Positions 24,086 to 35,800 of a DNA stretch of 64,000 nt are shown in pieces. This DNA is from Loxodes magnus (taxonomy: Eukaryota; Ciliophora; Karyorelictea; Loxodida; Loxodidae), in the NCBI GenBank assembly GCA_946699065.1, contig CAMPDV010001268.1:1-64000 (forward strand). The letters run 5' to 3'. Position 1 is the stretch's first letter, and each line of letters opens with the position of its first letter. Position numbers and translations under genes: made by a program. Under the pieces are notes generated by a model, which saw only the letters and a list, made by a program, of their open reading frames with translations, was not told the origin of the DNA and did not search any database.

Positions 24086-27000
24086 ATTTTAAATAGAGCA
24101 TTCTAGATTAAGTAGAGTTTAGGTTTACATCCTGTTATATCTAAATTAGCCAAAGTCCTAATTTTTAACTATAAAAAGCCTAAATTATATATATTAAGTT
24201 TAAAAGACTCAGTCAACTTATAGAAGCCTAATTATTCTGAGGCGATATATAAAAATACCTCTAAATCTGATAATAAAGCTCAAGCATATCCATGAAAGGA
24301 AAATCTCTAAGTTAAAAGAACATTTCGTGATGATTAGAAAAGCTAACTAATTACAGATAATGACTAATGTCTAACTCTTCTTAGAAAGGTAAGATATAGT
24401 ATAATATGAATTACTTCCTATATATCTTATCAATCAGAAATTGATAGATTTATGTCTTAACTAAGGCTTTAAGAGTTAGACTGAAGTTTAGTGGAGATTT
24501 ATCTTAATGTAGCTCATTTAAGTTAATGATAATCTATCTATATCTAATAGTTATTTTCTTGAATAGTTCATTTAAGAAAATCTAATTTCCAAATTCTAAA
24601 AGTAAATGAAAGATATGATATGATTAATCCAGAAGCTTTTAATACCTATAATGGAAATAGCTCTGAAAAAGGGAACTAATAGAGCTAATAAAAAATAATT
24701 GAAGTAGTTTATTATAAAGGCATTTTGCATTATTAATCATTCTATAATCTAGAAGCTAAAAGCTAAAAGGAAACATAAGGTAAATAATTTATAAGCATAT
24801 TAAATTGTGACTTTCCTTAATCTTACTGCATTAATATTCTATAATTTAGTCAATTTAAGTAGCCTAAGGAAACAAAAGTATATTCTCTTTTTCTTTGGTA
24901 TTCTTCACTAAAGTTACTTTAACTTTTATCCAAAAATATCTCCTTAAGCTAGTAATACTTATAAATCCAGATCTTATAAAGCCATTTTTTAGTGAAAAAC
25001 AAATTCTTCAATGACAAACTTACATAATTGAAATGTAATTCTTTAGATAGGTACTAAACTCTGCTTATCAAATGAAAATCCTATAGCACTAATTAACTTA
25101 TGCCAAGGACTTGAAATAGTATTAGCTACTTTAATTCTTAATCTGCATTTATCTATATCAAACTAAATAATTGTTAGAATGGAGTTTAAGTTGAGATATG
25201 ATTGCTTTCTTAAGATTACTGATAAGATACTATTTACCAATTTAAACTTATTTATATAGAGAGCTTTTAATTTAATTTTTCAATTTATACTAGAATGAAA
25301 TTATAAAAGGGCATATTAGCCAGTTCTTTTTACTCTATCATTAATCCTCTTCACAAGTAATCGGAACTGGATCGTCTTCTGTTACTTTTTTGAACGCTGA
25401 AATTTGTTAATCAGAAGGGAACAAACTCTAGCTTTATTTTCATTGTAGCACTATATATCATTCACTTTTAGCTACTCAGTTGCACATTATTCCATATTTT
25501 CCTCCTTATTTACAGTTTTTTATACAATTTATTAATTCCTTTGCATATTTTTTTTCTATTAACTCTCTGTTATCTCTTTAAGCTCCGGAGAGAGAAAATT
25601 TATAATTGGAAGAATTTAAATAAACTCTTCATAAATTGACTGCAGAAATATTTAAAATATTACCTTCAGAGTTGGCTTTTTATTTCTGTATGTTTTAGTC
25701 AGAACCAATAAAAGAGGAAGAAAAACCAATTGAATCAAACTTCTAACTGCAGGAGTATCTCATGCTTTCAAATTAGCGGTTGATTAATGTTCTATTCTAA
25801 TTAGAAAATAAGGAGAAGAAAGCTATTCTTAAGTCAGCAAATTCCTCACACTCAAATTTATCTCCTACGTTTCTTGAAATCATTTATTAGGATAACTGGT
25901 GGTTTTATCTAGGAAACCTATCTATATAGTTCCTCTTTAATAATAGACTGAATAATCAATAAATTAGGAGATTTTGTCTGGAAAATCAAACTTGTTAAAG
26001 ATAAAATAGATTAGCTCATAAGAAGTAAAATTAGGAAGAGCCTTTAATGGAAGGATCTTCCTAGAGAATGTAAGCAGTTATTTGTCAAACGTTATAAATC
26101 GAACATAGCTAAAAGAACGCTCTTAGTATGGTTATTCTAACGTAGTTATTATGATTCACTTATTAAGCTAATGTGAGAAATAGTACATTCAGTATAAGGT
26201 AATTTAACTATGGATCTTGTTGTGATTTTTCTGGAAAAAGATTAAATTAGATATGAAAAGAGTTTTGAACAGAAGAAGTAGAATATTCAAACTATTTTTG
26301 TATCTTACTTAAATATATTTCCTCAAAGCTCTTACCATACTAAGCAAAATAAAATTGATATTGATACATATTGCACGAAGCTAATTGAACAGAAAATAAA
26401 TGTATATAAGTAAGATGCTTTCCAGCAATCTTAAAAGCAATTTTTATGATGGAAGAATTATCTCATTAATTCAAAATTTTAAACTAAAAGTTATCCAGAT
26501 AAATTACTTAATTATTTGGTTCTATCCATTTAAATTATAGACTATAATTACTACTATTTTACTTTACTTCATAACTTTATAGCTAAAAAATTAAAATACG
26601 CTTGAAGCATTATAGCTTCATCCACTTTATACTTTTCAAAGCTTTATCAATTTACTTTCGCTTTTGCTTTTATACAAAGGGTTAGAAAATTTGTCTCTCC
26701 ATATGCTGATATTTTATAACTTGGAATAGATTAAGGAAAATTAATATTAATCTTGCTTTTAGAATAATTGGGAGTCTATATGAGAAATTATCTCCTTTAT
26801 AAAGCATTTTCTTTATTAATCAAATCTTTGCTTAGGTAATAAACTTAGAAACTAAAATAAATATAACTTTGCATAGATAGTAAATGAGATAGAAATGCTT
26901 AAAAGTTTAATAATAAAAGTATAATAAACTTAGAAATACACATATTATAACAGATACAATGTAATGTAGAAAGCTTTTATAAAAATAAGTCAAAATCCTT

Positions 27001-28786
27001 AATAATATTTAGTAAATAGAAGGATTGAGAAATAGATAAGATATAAAGGTTTTCTATTGCTTATTAAGTTACTAAAAGAAAGATTAAAATTGAAAAAGCG
27101 AATAGGATATTTATATCTCAGTATTATTTATAGCTTTTTAACTTTATTGATAATTTCAATGCTAACAGAGTTCCTTAATAAAGATACAAAGATTATATTA
27201 AATTCTATTATTCTAAACTTGTATAAAAGTAAGGATTATAACTTATGAATATAGATATCCTATAATTAAGATGCATATACTTAATATTTATAAAGAGGAT
27301 TACAGAAATACATCATACAAATATCTAAAATATAGCTTTCTCTAATCTATGATATAATCAAATGTGATAGTATAAAAATCCTTGAGTTTATAAATGAGTT
27401 TGCTAAAAATATTAATTGAACACTTTAAATGGAAGATAATTTGGCTCAATTTAAATGAAATTGTAATAAAAATATTTTAGTCAATCTAATATAGAAGTTT
27501 TCGTTAATCTATCTTAATAAATATCTATTATAATTAATATTTAAGTTGCTATCTTTAGTTATCTTTCAGCTATAGCATTACAATTTTATCTTATATATAA
27601 TAAAAAGTCTCCTTGAGCTCAAATTAAACAGGTAATTGCTATATTTAAATTTATATGAAAAACTTTTCCTTATCATCTAAAAACTCTAAATATATAATAG
27701 CATATCATTAGAGGAGTTAAAACTAATTTGCAGGACTAACTAAGTTAAGGTTGAAGTTTCTTAAGTATTTGAAATATTTAAACAATCTAAATCTAAAAAA
27801 CTTCACAAATATACTTCTAGGTTATAACTCTAGATTCATGTTTAGGAGATAATGAAGTTTTAGATATTGATGAATTTTAATTGATTAGATTTCCTTATAA
27901 ATAAGCAATCTGAATATTTTTATTTCTTTTATGCTTTATATCTTTTATTTTTACGTCCTACATTCTTAAAAATTTGCTAATTCAATTTTTATAAAAATGC
28001 ATGCTACAAGTTACTTAGACAAAATTAAGTAGTGTAGGAGCTATGCATACTTTGCATATTTACCAATAATTCTATAATGAGCATATACAAAATACTAACT
28101 TAATAGTTATGGATATGAATTATATACATAAGAACACTATCTACTTTATACTACTCAGTTATTCTCACTTCCTAATATCTTAAAATTATTTTGGAAATCC
28201 AAATATCTTACTCTTGACATAAACTAGTTTCTATTTTTGTTTTAATGGTTTAAAAAGATAATAATTAAGCTATTAACTGAAGCGTAATACCTATGAAGCT
28301 ATTAATGAAAATGACCTATTTGCATAGTTGTATATCTTAGATATAAAAGGCTTTCATTTTCTACATAAATCTTGATTTCCAATTATAAGCATTAAGCTTT
28401 TGAGAATTATTGAAGCATCTAAAATTCAGAAATTTAAGGTATGTTTAAATAATAATGAAGACTTACTAATGATATTAGAAAGCGAATGCTAGTTAATAAG
28501 CATCAAAGTATTAAGAGAGATTAAAATTTAAATTAGAGGCATAAATTAGCCTACTATAGGCGTTTATTTAAGTAACTAATTATATGGAAAATTAGCTTCT
28601 TGGGTATTCTTTATTAAATCTATTCTAAAGTAATTTCTTAAAAGCTTAAATGACAGATATTTAGATTTATATATTTGCATCCTAATTTAAAGCTTTGAAA
28701 GGTAACCTTTTACCATAAAACTGATAAAAAATTGAGATTTCTTTTGGTTAATAAGTCTGAGAGGTATTTTAGATTATATAAACGAA
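24086..28786. other. Large unassigned interval
   Basis: A plus-strand frame stays open across most of this interval and in places reads with plausible hydrophobic helices and charged loops (for example around 26.6 and 27.9 kb). I found no signal peptide, conserved motif, repeat or homologous copy, and in-frame TGA codons are frequent. I therefore do not call a gene. It may contain one or more unrecognised membrane-protein genes. Confidence 0.4.
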
Positions 28787-29308
28787 ATGAAGCTTCAAAT
28801 CTGCATTGTGCTGTTTTTAGTTTCTGCTGTCTTTGCTCTTAGAAGTTAGAATATTGGGTAGAGAATTAGAAATCAAGAAAAAAGGAATTTGGATTCTAAA
28901 AGCAATAATGAGAACTAGAAGTATTCTTAGATGATCTAGACATCTGTCGAGCATCACACGAAAGTTAGGAATCAACAAATGCAAGAGATTATAAAGAATA
29001 GTAACAATAAGGTGTAAGAAGGTTATAATTAAAATAGTGCTAAAAATTAGAAAAAAAGCGAAAATTAAGCAAATCAATAGAACATTCTATTGTAAGTATC
29101 TGAATAGGTAAAGCCACTATCACATATTAAAATACGATTGAATAAATTATCTAAAAATTGCCTTTGTGATTCACATACTGATATCAATTTGTAAAATTAA
29201 GTTGACTGTCCTTGTAGAGAAAAGAGTGAATTATAAAACTAGCTATTTGATAGGAATGAGAGAAATGAAAATACAGACAATAGTTTTAAAGAGTTCCTCA
29301 ATAATTGA
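28787..29308 (+). CDS. Probable small secreted protein
   Basis: About 173 residues from ATG 28787 to TGA 29306. The N-terminus is a textbook signal peptide (MKLQICIVLFLVSAVFA, then charged RSQ). The mature part is strongly hydrophilic, Asn/Gln/Lys/Ser-rich and probably extended (includes RNQEKRNLDSKSNNENQ). Near the end come two closely spaced cysteine pairs, NCLCDSH and DCPCREK, that could form disulfides or bind metal. There is no in-frame TGA before the proposed stop. I do not recognise a family. The start is supported by the signal peptide; the true end is uncertain because the frame can be read through, and an intron-like sequence lies 180 bp downstream. Confidence 0.45.
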
Positions 29309-29487
29309 AAACCTCTATTTTAATTTAATCCTTTTTAATCTAACTTCATCTATATATAGATAATCAATTCTAATATTTTCATAATACAAATTAAAGCTTA
29401 AACTACTACAAACTTAATCAATAGTCATATACAGATAAGTAAAGTCTAAAGCTAATGACATAAAGATAAATTTAAATGTAATAGAGT

Positions 29488-29530
29488 GTAAGTTATCTAC
29501 TCTAATGACATTTTCTGTTTTTTATTGCAG
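29488..29530 (+). other. Candidate 43-nt spliceosomal intron
   Basis: Starts GTAAGT, has a branch-like CTAATGAC, then a T-rich tract and ends TTTTTTATTGCAG. Boundaries and pyrimidine tract are close to the general eukaryotic consensus. Removing it would join a short upstream frame to the coding-like frame that contains ATG 29590. No intron of this type was needed in the receptor genes. Confidence 0.35.
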
Positions 29531-29589
29531 GAACAAGAAATTTAAGCACTATTTAATAAAATAATTTCTTTTTAGCTTTCAACCAGATT

Positions 29590-29985
29590 ATGAGAACTAG
29601 ATATTATATCTTAAAAGATATATTTTAGTTGCTTAATTAAAAGCTTGAAAATCAGGATTAGAATCCACAGCTGAAAATGTGAGACTATTCATATGCAACC
29701 CAGATCAATTGAATAGTTTACCTCAATAAAGAAGAGGAAATACCCCTGTTGTATATTTATTTGGAAGGATTTTGCTATGCAATTTCAGAAAAGCAAGGAA
29801 AGTTTCATTAGAAAATAATCTATTATGAGTGCTATTCACTTCTAAGTGTTAATCATAAAATGTTCTAAGACATGAAGGTGTTGATCTTAGAGGCGAATAA
29901 ATTCCATGTACTCTAATTGCAATTATTTAAGTATTTTTTACTCTTGCTATTTTAAATGATTAGATAAAGAAAATGTCACTATTGA
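29590..29985 (+). CDS. Hypothetical protein, possibly a 3' exon
   Basis: Frame from ATG 29590 to TGA 29983, about 131 residues with two internal TGA-encoded tryptophans. Composition is protein-like: NKEEEIPLLYIYLEGFCYA, then EKQGKFHQKIIYYECYS and DMKVLILEANKFHV. The C-terminal segment is hydrophobic. The same frame is open upstream to the 3' end of the candidate intron at 29530, so this may be a downstream exon of a longer gene rather than a complete one. No family recognised. Confidence 0.3.
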
Positions 29986-31824
29986 CTATTGATAATCTAT
30001 TAAATTATTGGAATATAAAATACAATCACAAGCAAAACTGAAATATTTATAGTCTACTATAAAAGTTGATTTTCAAGTGTTTGTTACTTTGAAAGTAATT
30101 TACCTTTATTTATTTTGCTTCTAAAGCAAACTTTTTAATTTTTTACATAGAGTAAATTTAAATTATTTGTAATTATAACTTTAGATAGTTTAAAGCTTAA
30201 CTCCCCTTTTATCTTAAAGCATTCCATTATATTAAATGCATCTAAGAACTTTAAATAATCTAAGAATAAAAATATAATAAACAAAGTTTTGTTCCAATCT
30301 TAAAAAAGAAAAATTATCTTTGACTAAAGGAATAAATATCTTGAGTCGCTTTTACTTCAAATGATACTATTTTTTAGAAGCTTATATGAATTTTAATTAT
30401 CCTTTTTATAATAAATATTAAGGAAGGTATGCCTGGCTAGATTTAACTAATAAGTATCTATAATAAATTTAAAAAGAGCAATATTTTATCCCTTTTAATC
30501 ACATTTTTTGCTAAACATAATGATTAGAGTAAATTGTACTTGGCTAAATGAGAGATAAGTAAGTTAATTTTTAAGCTTTTAGAAAGATATAAAAGCTTCA
30601 TTTATACCAATATGAAAGAAAAATTACTAAGCTAAATAACTTACATCTATAAATACCTTATACTAAGAAAGATACCTTTTGAACAAGTTTGCTAAAGCAT
30701 ATTCATACAACTATTTGTACCTTACATCAAATGATTACATAATTTTTTAATATATTTTCTCTTTATAAATTAATAAATAGAATAATTTTATATAACTAAG
30801 TCTTTAATTAATAAGCATCAAACTTAAACTAGCTTATTAGAAAGTTATTTGTATAATAAAGTATTGAGCTATATAAGAGCTATTCTTTATAAATCTAGCA
30901 TAATCTATTTTACTAGTATTTAGCGCTTTCTTTTTCCTGCATAATAGAATTTCAAAATTATAGGCCTCTTTTCAATTAAATATACCATAAAAGGTAATTA
31001 AAAGTATTCCGACTATTAAAGATTAAGTAAATATGAATAATAAGCTTTACATAGCTTATAAAAGGATATTTTGGATCTATTCATATAAAATCATTAATAC
31101 CTTTTGCTCTTCCCTTTCTATTGCTTTTATCTTTTCGCAATTTAAATGAATTTCCTTGGTTGTTTCTTCCTTATCCTTCCTTCCATTTGAAATGATTAGA
31201 AGCTTACTATAGTTGAAATATTTATTTTAAGCAGCTTATTTGAATTATATTTTGTAATAACTTATGCTAAATACAAATAAAGGTATAATTAGAGTGTATC
31301 TCGCTTATCGATATGATGAAGTTCTAGAATAGATTCTCTGCATTCTTAATCTGCTTTCACTTTCTAAGAACATTAAGAAATTTTCAACTTTCTTTTGATA
31401 TTTTAGCCTTTTTTAAAGTTATATAGGTTTTATAATGTTATATGAAAGGGGAGATTAGCATTTGAAGGAAATCAGGTAAGTGTTATAGAATAATCTATTC
31501 TATTACCAAAGATAAAGAGTTTAGTAAATAAAAATGAATAGTAGAAAATAAAGATTTGACACTAGGGTAAAAGTTAAAAGGGATAAAGAGAAACATTTTT
31601 AATTATAAAGGAAATTTATTATAGCCATTTATATTAATCTCTTAATTATATAAGCTTCTATATTAAATATCAAAGGGATAGCTGAAATATTATACTAACT
31701 TATTTATATATTAAACCCTTCCCTTAAGTCAGAATGTGCAATCTCCATGATAACTTTTTATATCTTCCTCACTGTTTATGAAAAGACATTCTTAAGCAAA
31801 TTTTTATTACTTTGTGCTTTTACT
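29986..31824. other. No supportable gene
   Basis: AT-rich, no recognised domain, RNA or repeat. Confidence 0.45.
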
Positions 31825-32329
31825 ATATATATATATTTTTTAAACCGCCATAGTTGTTCGAAGGTGAACAACAAGGTCATCTTCATCAGAGGTTGGGGAA
31901 GTTAAGTGCCCATAATCGACTTTATGTCTTCCTCTGCTTTGGTTTGGCCTCGAGACATAAGATTCTTAGACCTTCGTCACTGGCTTAATTTGGATTTAGT
32001 TCTGGAACGAAAAAGAAATAATATTGCGAGCTTCATCAGATGTGGGGAATTTAAGTACCCATAATTGACATATGTCGTCCTCTGCTTTGGTGATGCAATG
32101 AGACACAATCCTGCCATGTCCTTGGACCTCCAGCTAGTATTAAAGATTACGAGTATTCTAAAATTATATCAGTATTGAACATTTTTATCAGTACTGAATA
32201 ATTATACCAGTATTGAACAAGTTCTACCAGTATCTGATAATTTTATCAGTAACAAACATTCTTGTCAATATGAAACATTTTTTTTAAAGAGCTGCGCACC
32301 AACGAGAGTGCTACGCGCTCTATAATCAA
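31825..32329 (-). repeat. 520-bp structured dispersed repeat, copy 2 (inverted)
   Basis: Reverse-complement copy of the repeat at 9131, from its TA/A end (31825) to the hairpin terminus (TATAATCAA ends at 32329). The iteron array, both structured modules and the GGCGGTTT end are all present. It differs by scattered substitutions and by loss of most of the AAGCC pentamer run. Together with copy 1 it forms a 23-kb inverted-repeat arrangement. No coding sequence of the LINE follows it, which shows that the repeat moves independently. Confidence 0.8.
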
Positions 32330-32851
32330 ATTTATTTATTTATGTAATTTTTCATTAGCATTATATCCTTTCTAGTATTTAATAATGCTTAACATTTTCC
32401 TTATGATTTGAATAATTATAAATAATAATCATATAATTATTTTTTAGCAATTTGAATATTTTTACCCATTAACTTCGAAATTTTCAAAAAAAAAACTTTC
32501 CGAAGTAATTATTATAAGTACAAAAATAAAAAATCCATTTAGCTAGCAAAAGCCATCCCTATAATATAGATATGATAAATTTACATTTATCACTTAACCA
32601 TCTTATCTTTTTTATTTTTTTCTTTGCTTTAAATTCATAAAAATAAATTTCTACATCTCTGAGTTTTTAAATTCTTAGTAATTTTAATCTAAACTTGTTC
32701 AACAGAACATTTTATTTTTACAAGCTATTAAAAGAAAGGATATGTTTGTTATATTTTTAAATTAAATAAGTATATATTAATGTAAATTATTTTAATTTAC
32801 TTATTTTTCTTTTTAGTTAAAAACGGAATGGCTAATTGATGCATCTTACCA
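32330..32851. other. Spacer upstream of receptor copy 2
   Basis: AT-rich; contains the 5' flank of the receptor gene. No element recognised. Confidence 0.4.
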
Positions 32852-35800
32852 ATGCTATGCTTAGTATAAATTTTAAATAGTTATATTATTCTATCACTGT
32901 ATAGCTATAAAACTGATTTAGAGCTGTTGAATATTGTTAGAGCTAATTTGAGAAATAGAACTGACATTGTATACGAAGAAAAGCTGCTAAGGGACTAGTT
33001 TTAGGTTCATTTGGAATTTAATAGTAATAAGATTAAATTGGGATTGGCTATAATAGATATAACTAACTCTTATGTGTTCACTTAGTAAATATAGATTGTA
33101 TGCTTAAGAAATAGAATTATTCATCTAATTGCTGGTGTTTAAAGAACTTACTCTAATGATACTATTGGTAAAGCTATTTTTACTAATCCTTCTGCTTAGA
33201 ATGAAGCTGAGGCAGTTATAGCTCTTTTTTAATACTTTGGCTGAAAAGTAATTGGTCTTATATAAGATAAGACTCTATAACCTGTAGTTGATTTACTATA
33301 GGTCTCTAAACTTAATGTAAGAATCAGAATTTTGTTATCTGATATAAGATCAAATCAGGAGAATATAGATTTGAATGGTGGATTGATGAAAGGAACGGGG
33401 GCGAGTATTTTCTTTTTTCAATCTAATTCTGAAATGGTAATCAACATATAAATAATAGCCAACTCTCTTGCTATCTCAAAAGAAGGCTTTTAATGAATTT
33501 TTGGCTCCTAATCTTCCTTCTAAATTTATTCAAGCCTTGGGAATGAAAATTTACTAGAGGGATTGCTATTAGTAACACCTGAGCTTTTTACCTCAAAGGC
33601 TTAATTAGATTGATATTTCCTTAGAATGTATCTATTATAGATAGGTAAAATTGCATTTAATTAGAATGAATAAAGAAAAATATAGGATGGTTTTTCTCAA
33701 ATAGCAAAGAACTAAAAGTATACATATAAAATATTTAATTTATAAAAGCATAAATTACTAGAAGTTGGGTCTATTTAAGAGAATATAGTTCATTTAGTGA
33801 AGTCTCCTATATTTTTAGGACCTACGAACATAGTACCGGGAGATGATAAAGTAGAAATTGAAGTTTCATACTCTGTAAATGAAACAAATCCTGATGGAAG
33901 TGAAGCTTCATGATGCATAAATATTATTTAAGCTATTGAGTTAGGATTCTAATAAATTAATAAAAGGGAAGATATTTTATAATATTTTACTTTGAAGCCA
34001 CAAGGATATTCTGTCGGAGTAAGTGTTTGAGACTATGAATATGGAGATGCTGAATACAAGAGAATGAAGGACAAAATGGGAGTTGCTATGTTAGCTACTT
34101 ATTCATCAGGATTAACTCAGCAATGATTATCTTACTTGTGATCTTAAGGTTAGTATAGACCAGTAATAGGAGCTTCTACTACAAATGAAATATTTTCCAG
34201 TCAATCTGCTTTTCCTAATTTTGTAAGAGTTATTAATTCCGATGCTTATATGGTAGTATTATAGATTACTGTTATCAGACTTTATAAATGATAGAAAATA
34301 GCATTGCTTTATGATAATGATATATGGGCTTAAATTTTAGGCTAAGCTATAGAAGTAGAAGCCCAAAAATGGGGTATCGAAATAAAAAATCCTAAAGATA
34401 AGAGAGTTTATCCTTCTGTACTTGCAAATAGGAATGAATCTGAGTGGAAACCATAAATAAAAGCATTTTAGAAGAGTGGAGCAAGAGTAGGAATCTGTGT
34501 TTGCTATCCTGAAGATACTTACGGATTTATATTTCCTTATTTATATGAACTCGGAGCAAGAGCTGGAGATTGAGTATGATTAGCTAACGAATGAGTTTAC
34601 GAAAGTATCATATAAGAAATATAAAATCTTAATAAAGTATCTAAAATGGAATAATCTATTCGCCTTTCCAAAAACCAAATTAAGAACGCAAAAAGGAAAG
34701 CTGCAAAACAAATGCAGAGACAACAACAAGAAGAAGATAAATCAAGTTCCTCCTCTGAAGGAAAAATCATAATCGGAACAATAGAATCGAATCCAGTAAA
34801 GGTATAAAAATAATCCGAAATATAAATATAGCTTGACCAAATGAAAACAATAATACAAAATTATTAGGAAACAATTTACAACCAAGGGGAAAAAATAAGA
34901 GAACTAATGAATACTATCGAAGATTAAAATAACGAGCTTCTAATAATTAGACGATAATTGATTTAGAATAATCTAGTCACGGAATAGTAACTATATGAAT
35001 AATCTCAATCGAATTTTAAGCAAGAACAAAATATGATTATCGAAAATGTTTCTACATAAGCAAACGTTTAAGAAAAATAGAATGACTAAAAGATTAATAT
35101 AGATTTAATCAAAAGAATCGATTAACTTGAAAAAAAAGTATTTCTGAAGAGATTCAAGAAAAAACAAGGCAAACAATGCTATTATTGCAAATCAAAGTGA
35201 CACTTATTACAAAATTGCGATTAGTGAAGATAAATTTAGATAAAAGAACAATAAAGAACGTTAAGCATACTCAGCAGACTCTGAATAACCTAAACAGGGA
35301 TTTACAAGAGAAAACTATTCACATAAAAGACAGAAGATCCTCTGTGGTTCCATCCACATAAAAAAATGGCGTGGTATCCATCCACGCTAAAAAAATGGTA
35401 GCAAAAACCTGGTTGAAAATCCAGGGAATGCTAAACTTTAATTACTTTTAGTTTACTATTATTATTATTATTATAAGAAATATAAAATAACGAAGCTTAG
35501 GATAATTCTTTGGAAGTTATAAAAGGAACATTATAATATAATCCTTCTGCTTGAAGTACTGAATATGGATAAAAAATGTATGAAAAATTCCAAGAAAACT
35601 ATGGAATAATTCCTGATTGGTTAGCTTCTTATGGCTTTGATTCAACACTTTTATTAGCATCTGCTCTAGATTTAGCCATAAACTAAGGTTAAGATTATGA
35701 TGACTGAAGTGTTCTAAACAAAGCTTTGAGAAAAGCAAAATTAATAGGTACAACAGGAACCTTATAAATAGAAAGTAATACTAACGATCCAGTAACTAAG

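Noticed and set aside
24190..27056. Long protein-like frame with possible membrane helices
   Set aside because: Plausible composition in places, but no motif, start signal or homologue; frequent in-frame TGA. Left as unassigned.
28817..29077. Hydrophobic minus-strand ORF under the standard code
   Set aside because: It is the complement of the Asn/Gln/Lys-rich secreted protein frame, whose reverse complement naturally reads as hydrophobic residues.
9131..32329. Polinton/Maverick-like giant element suggested by long inverted repeats 23 kb apart
   Set aside because: No protein-primed DNA polymerase, packaging ATPase, protease, retroviral-type integrase or capsid motif was seen inside, and a third copy of the repeat stands alone.
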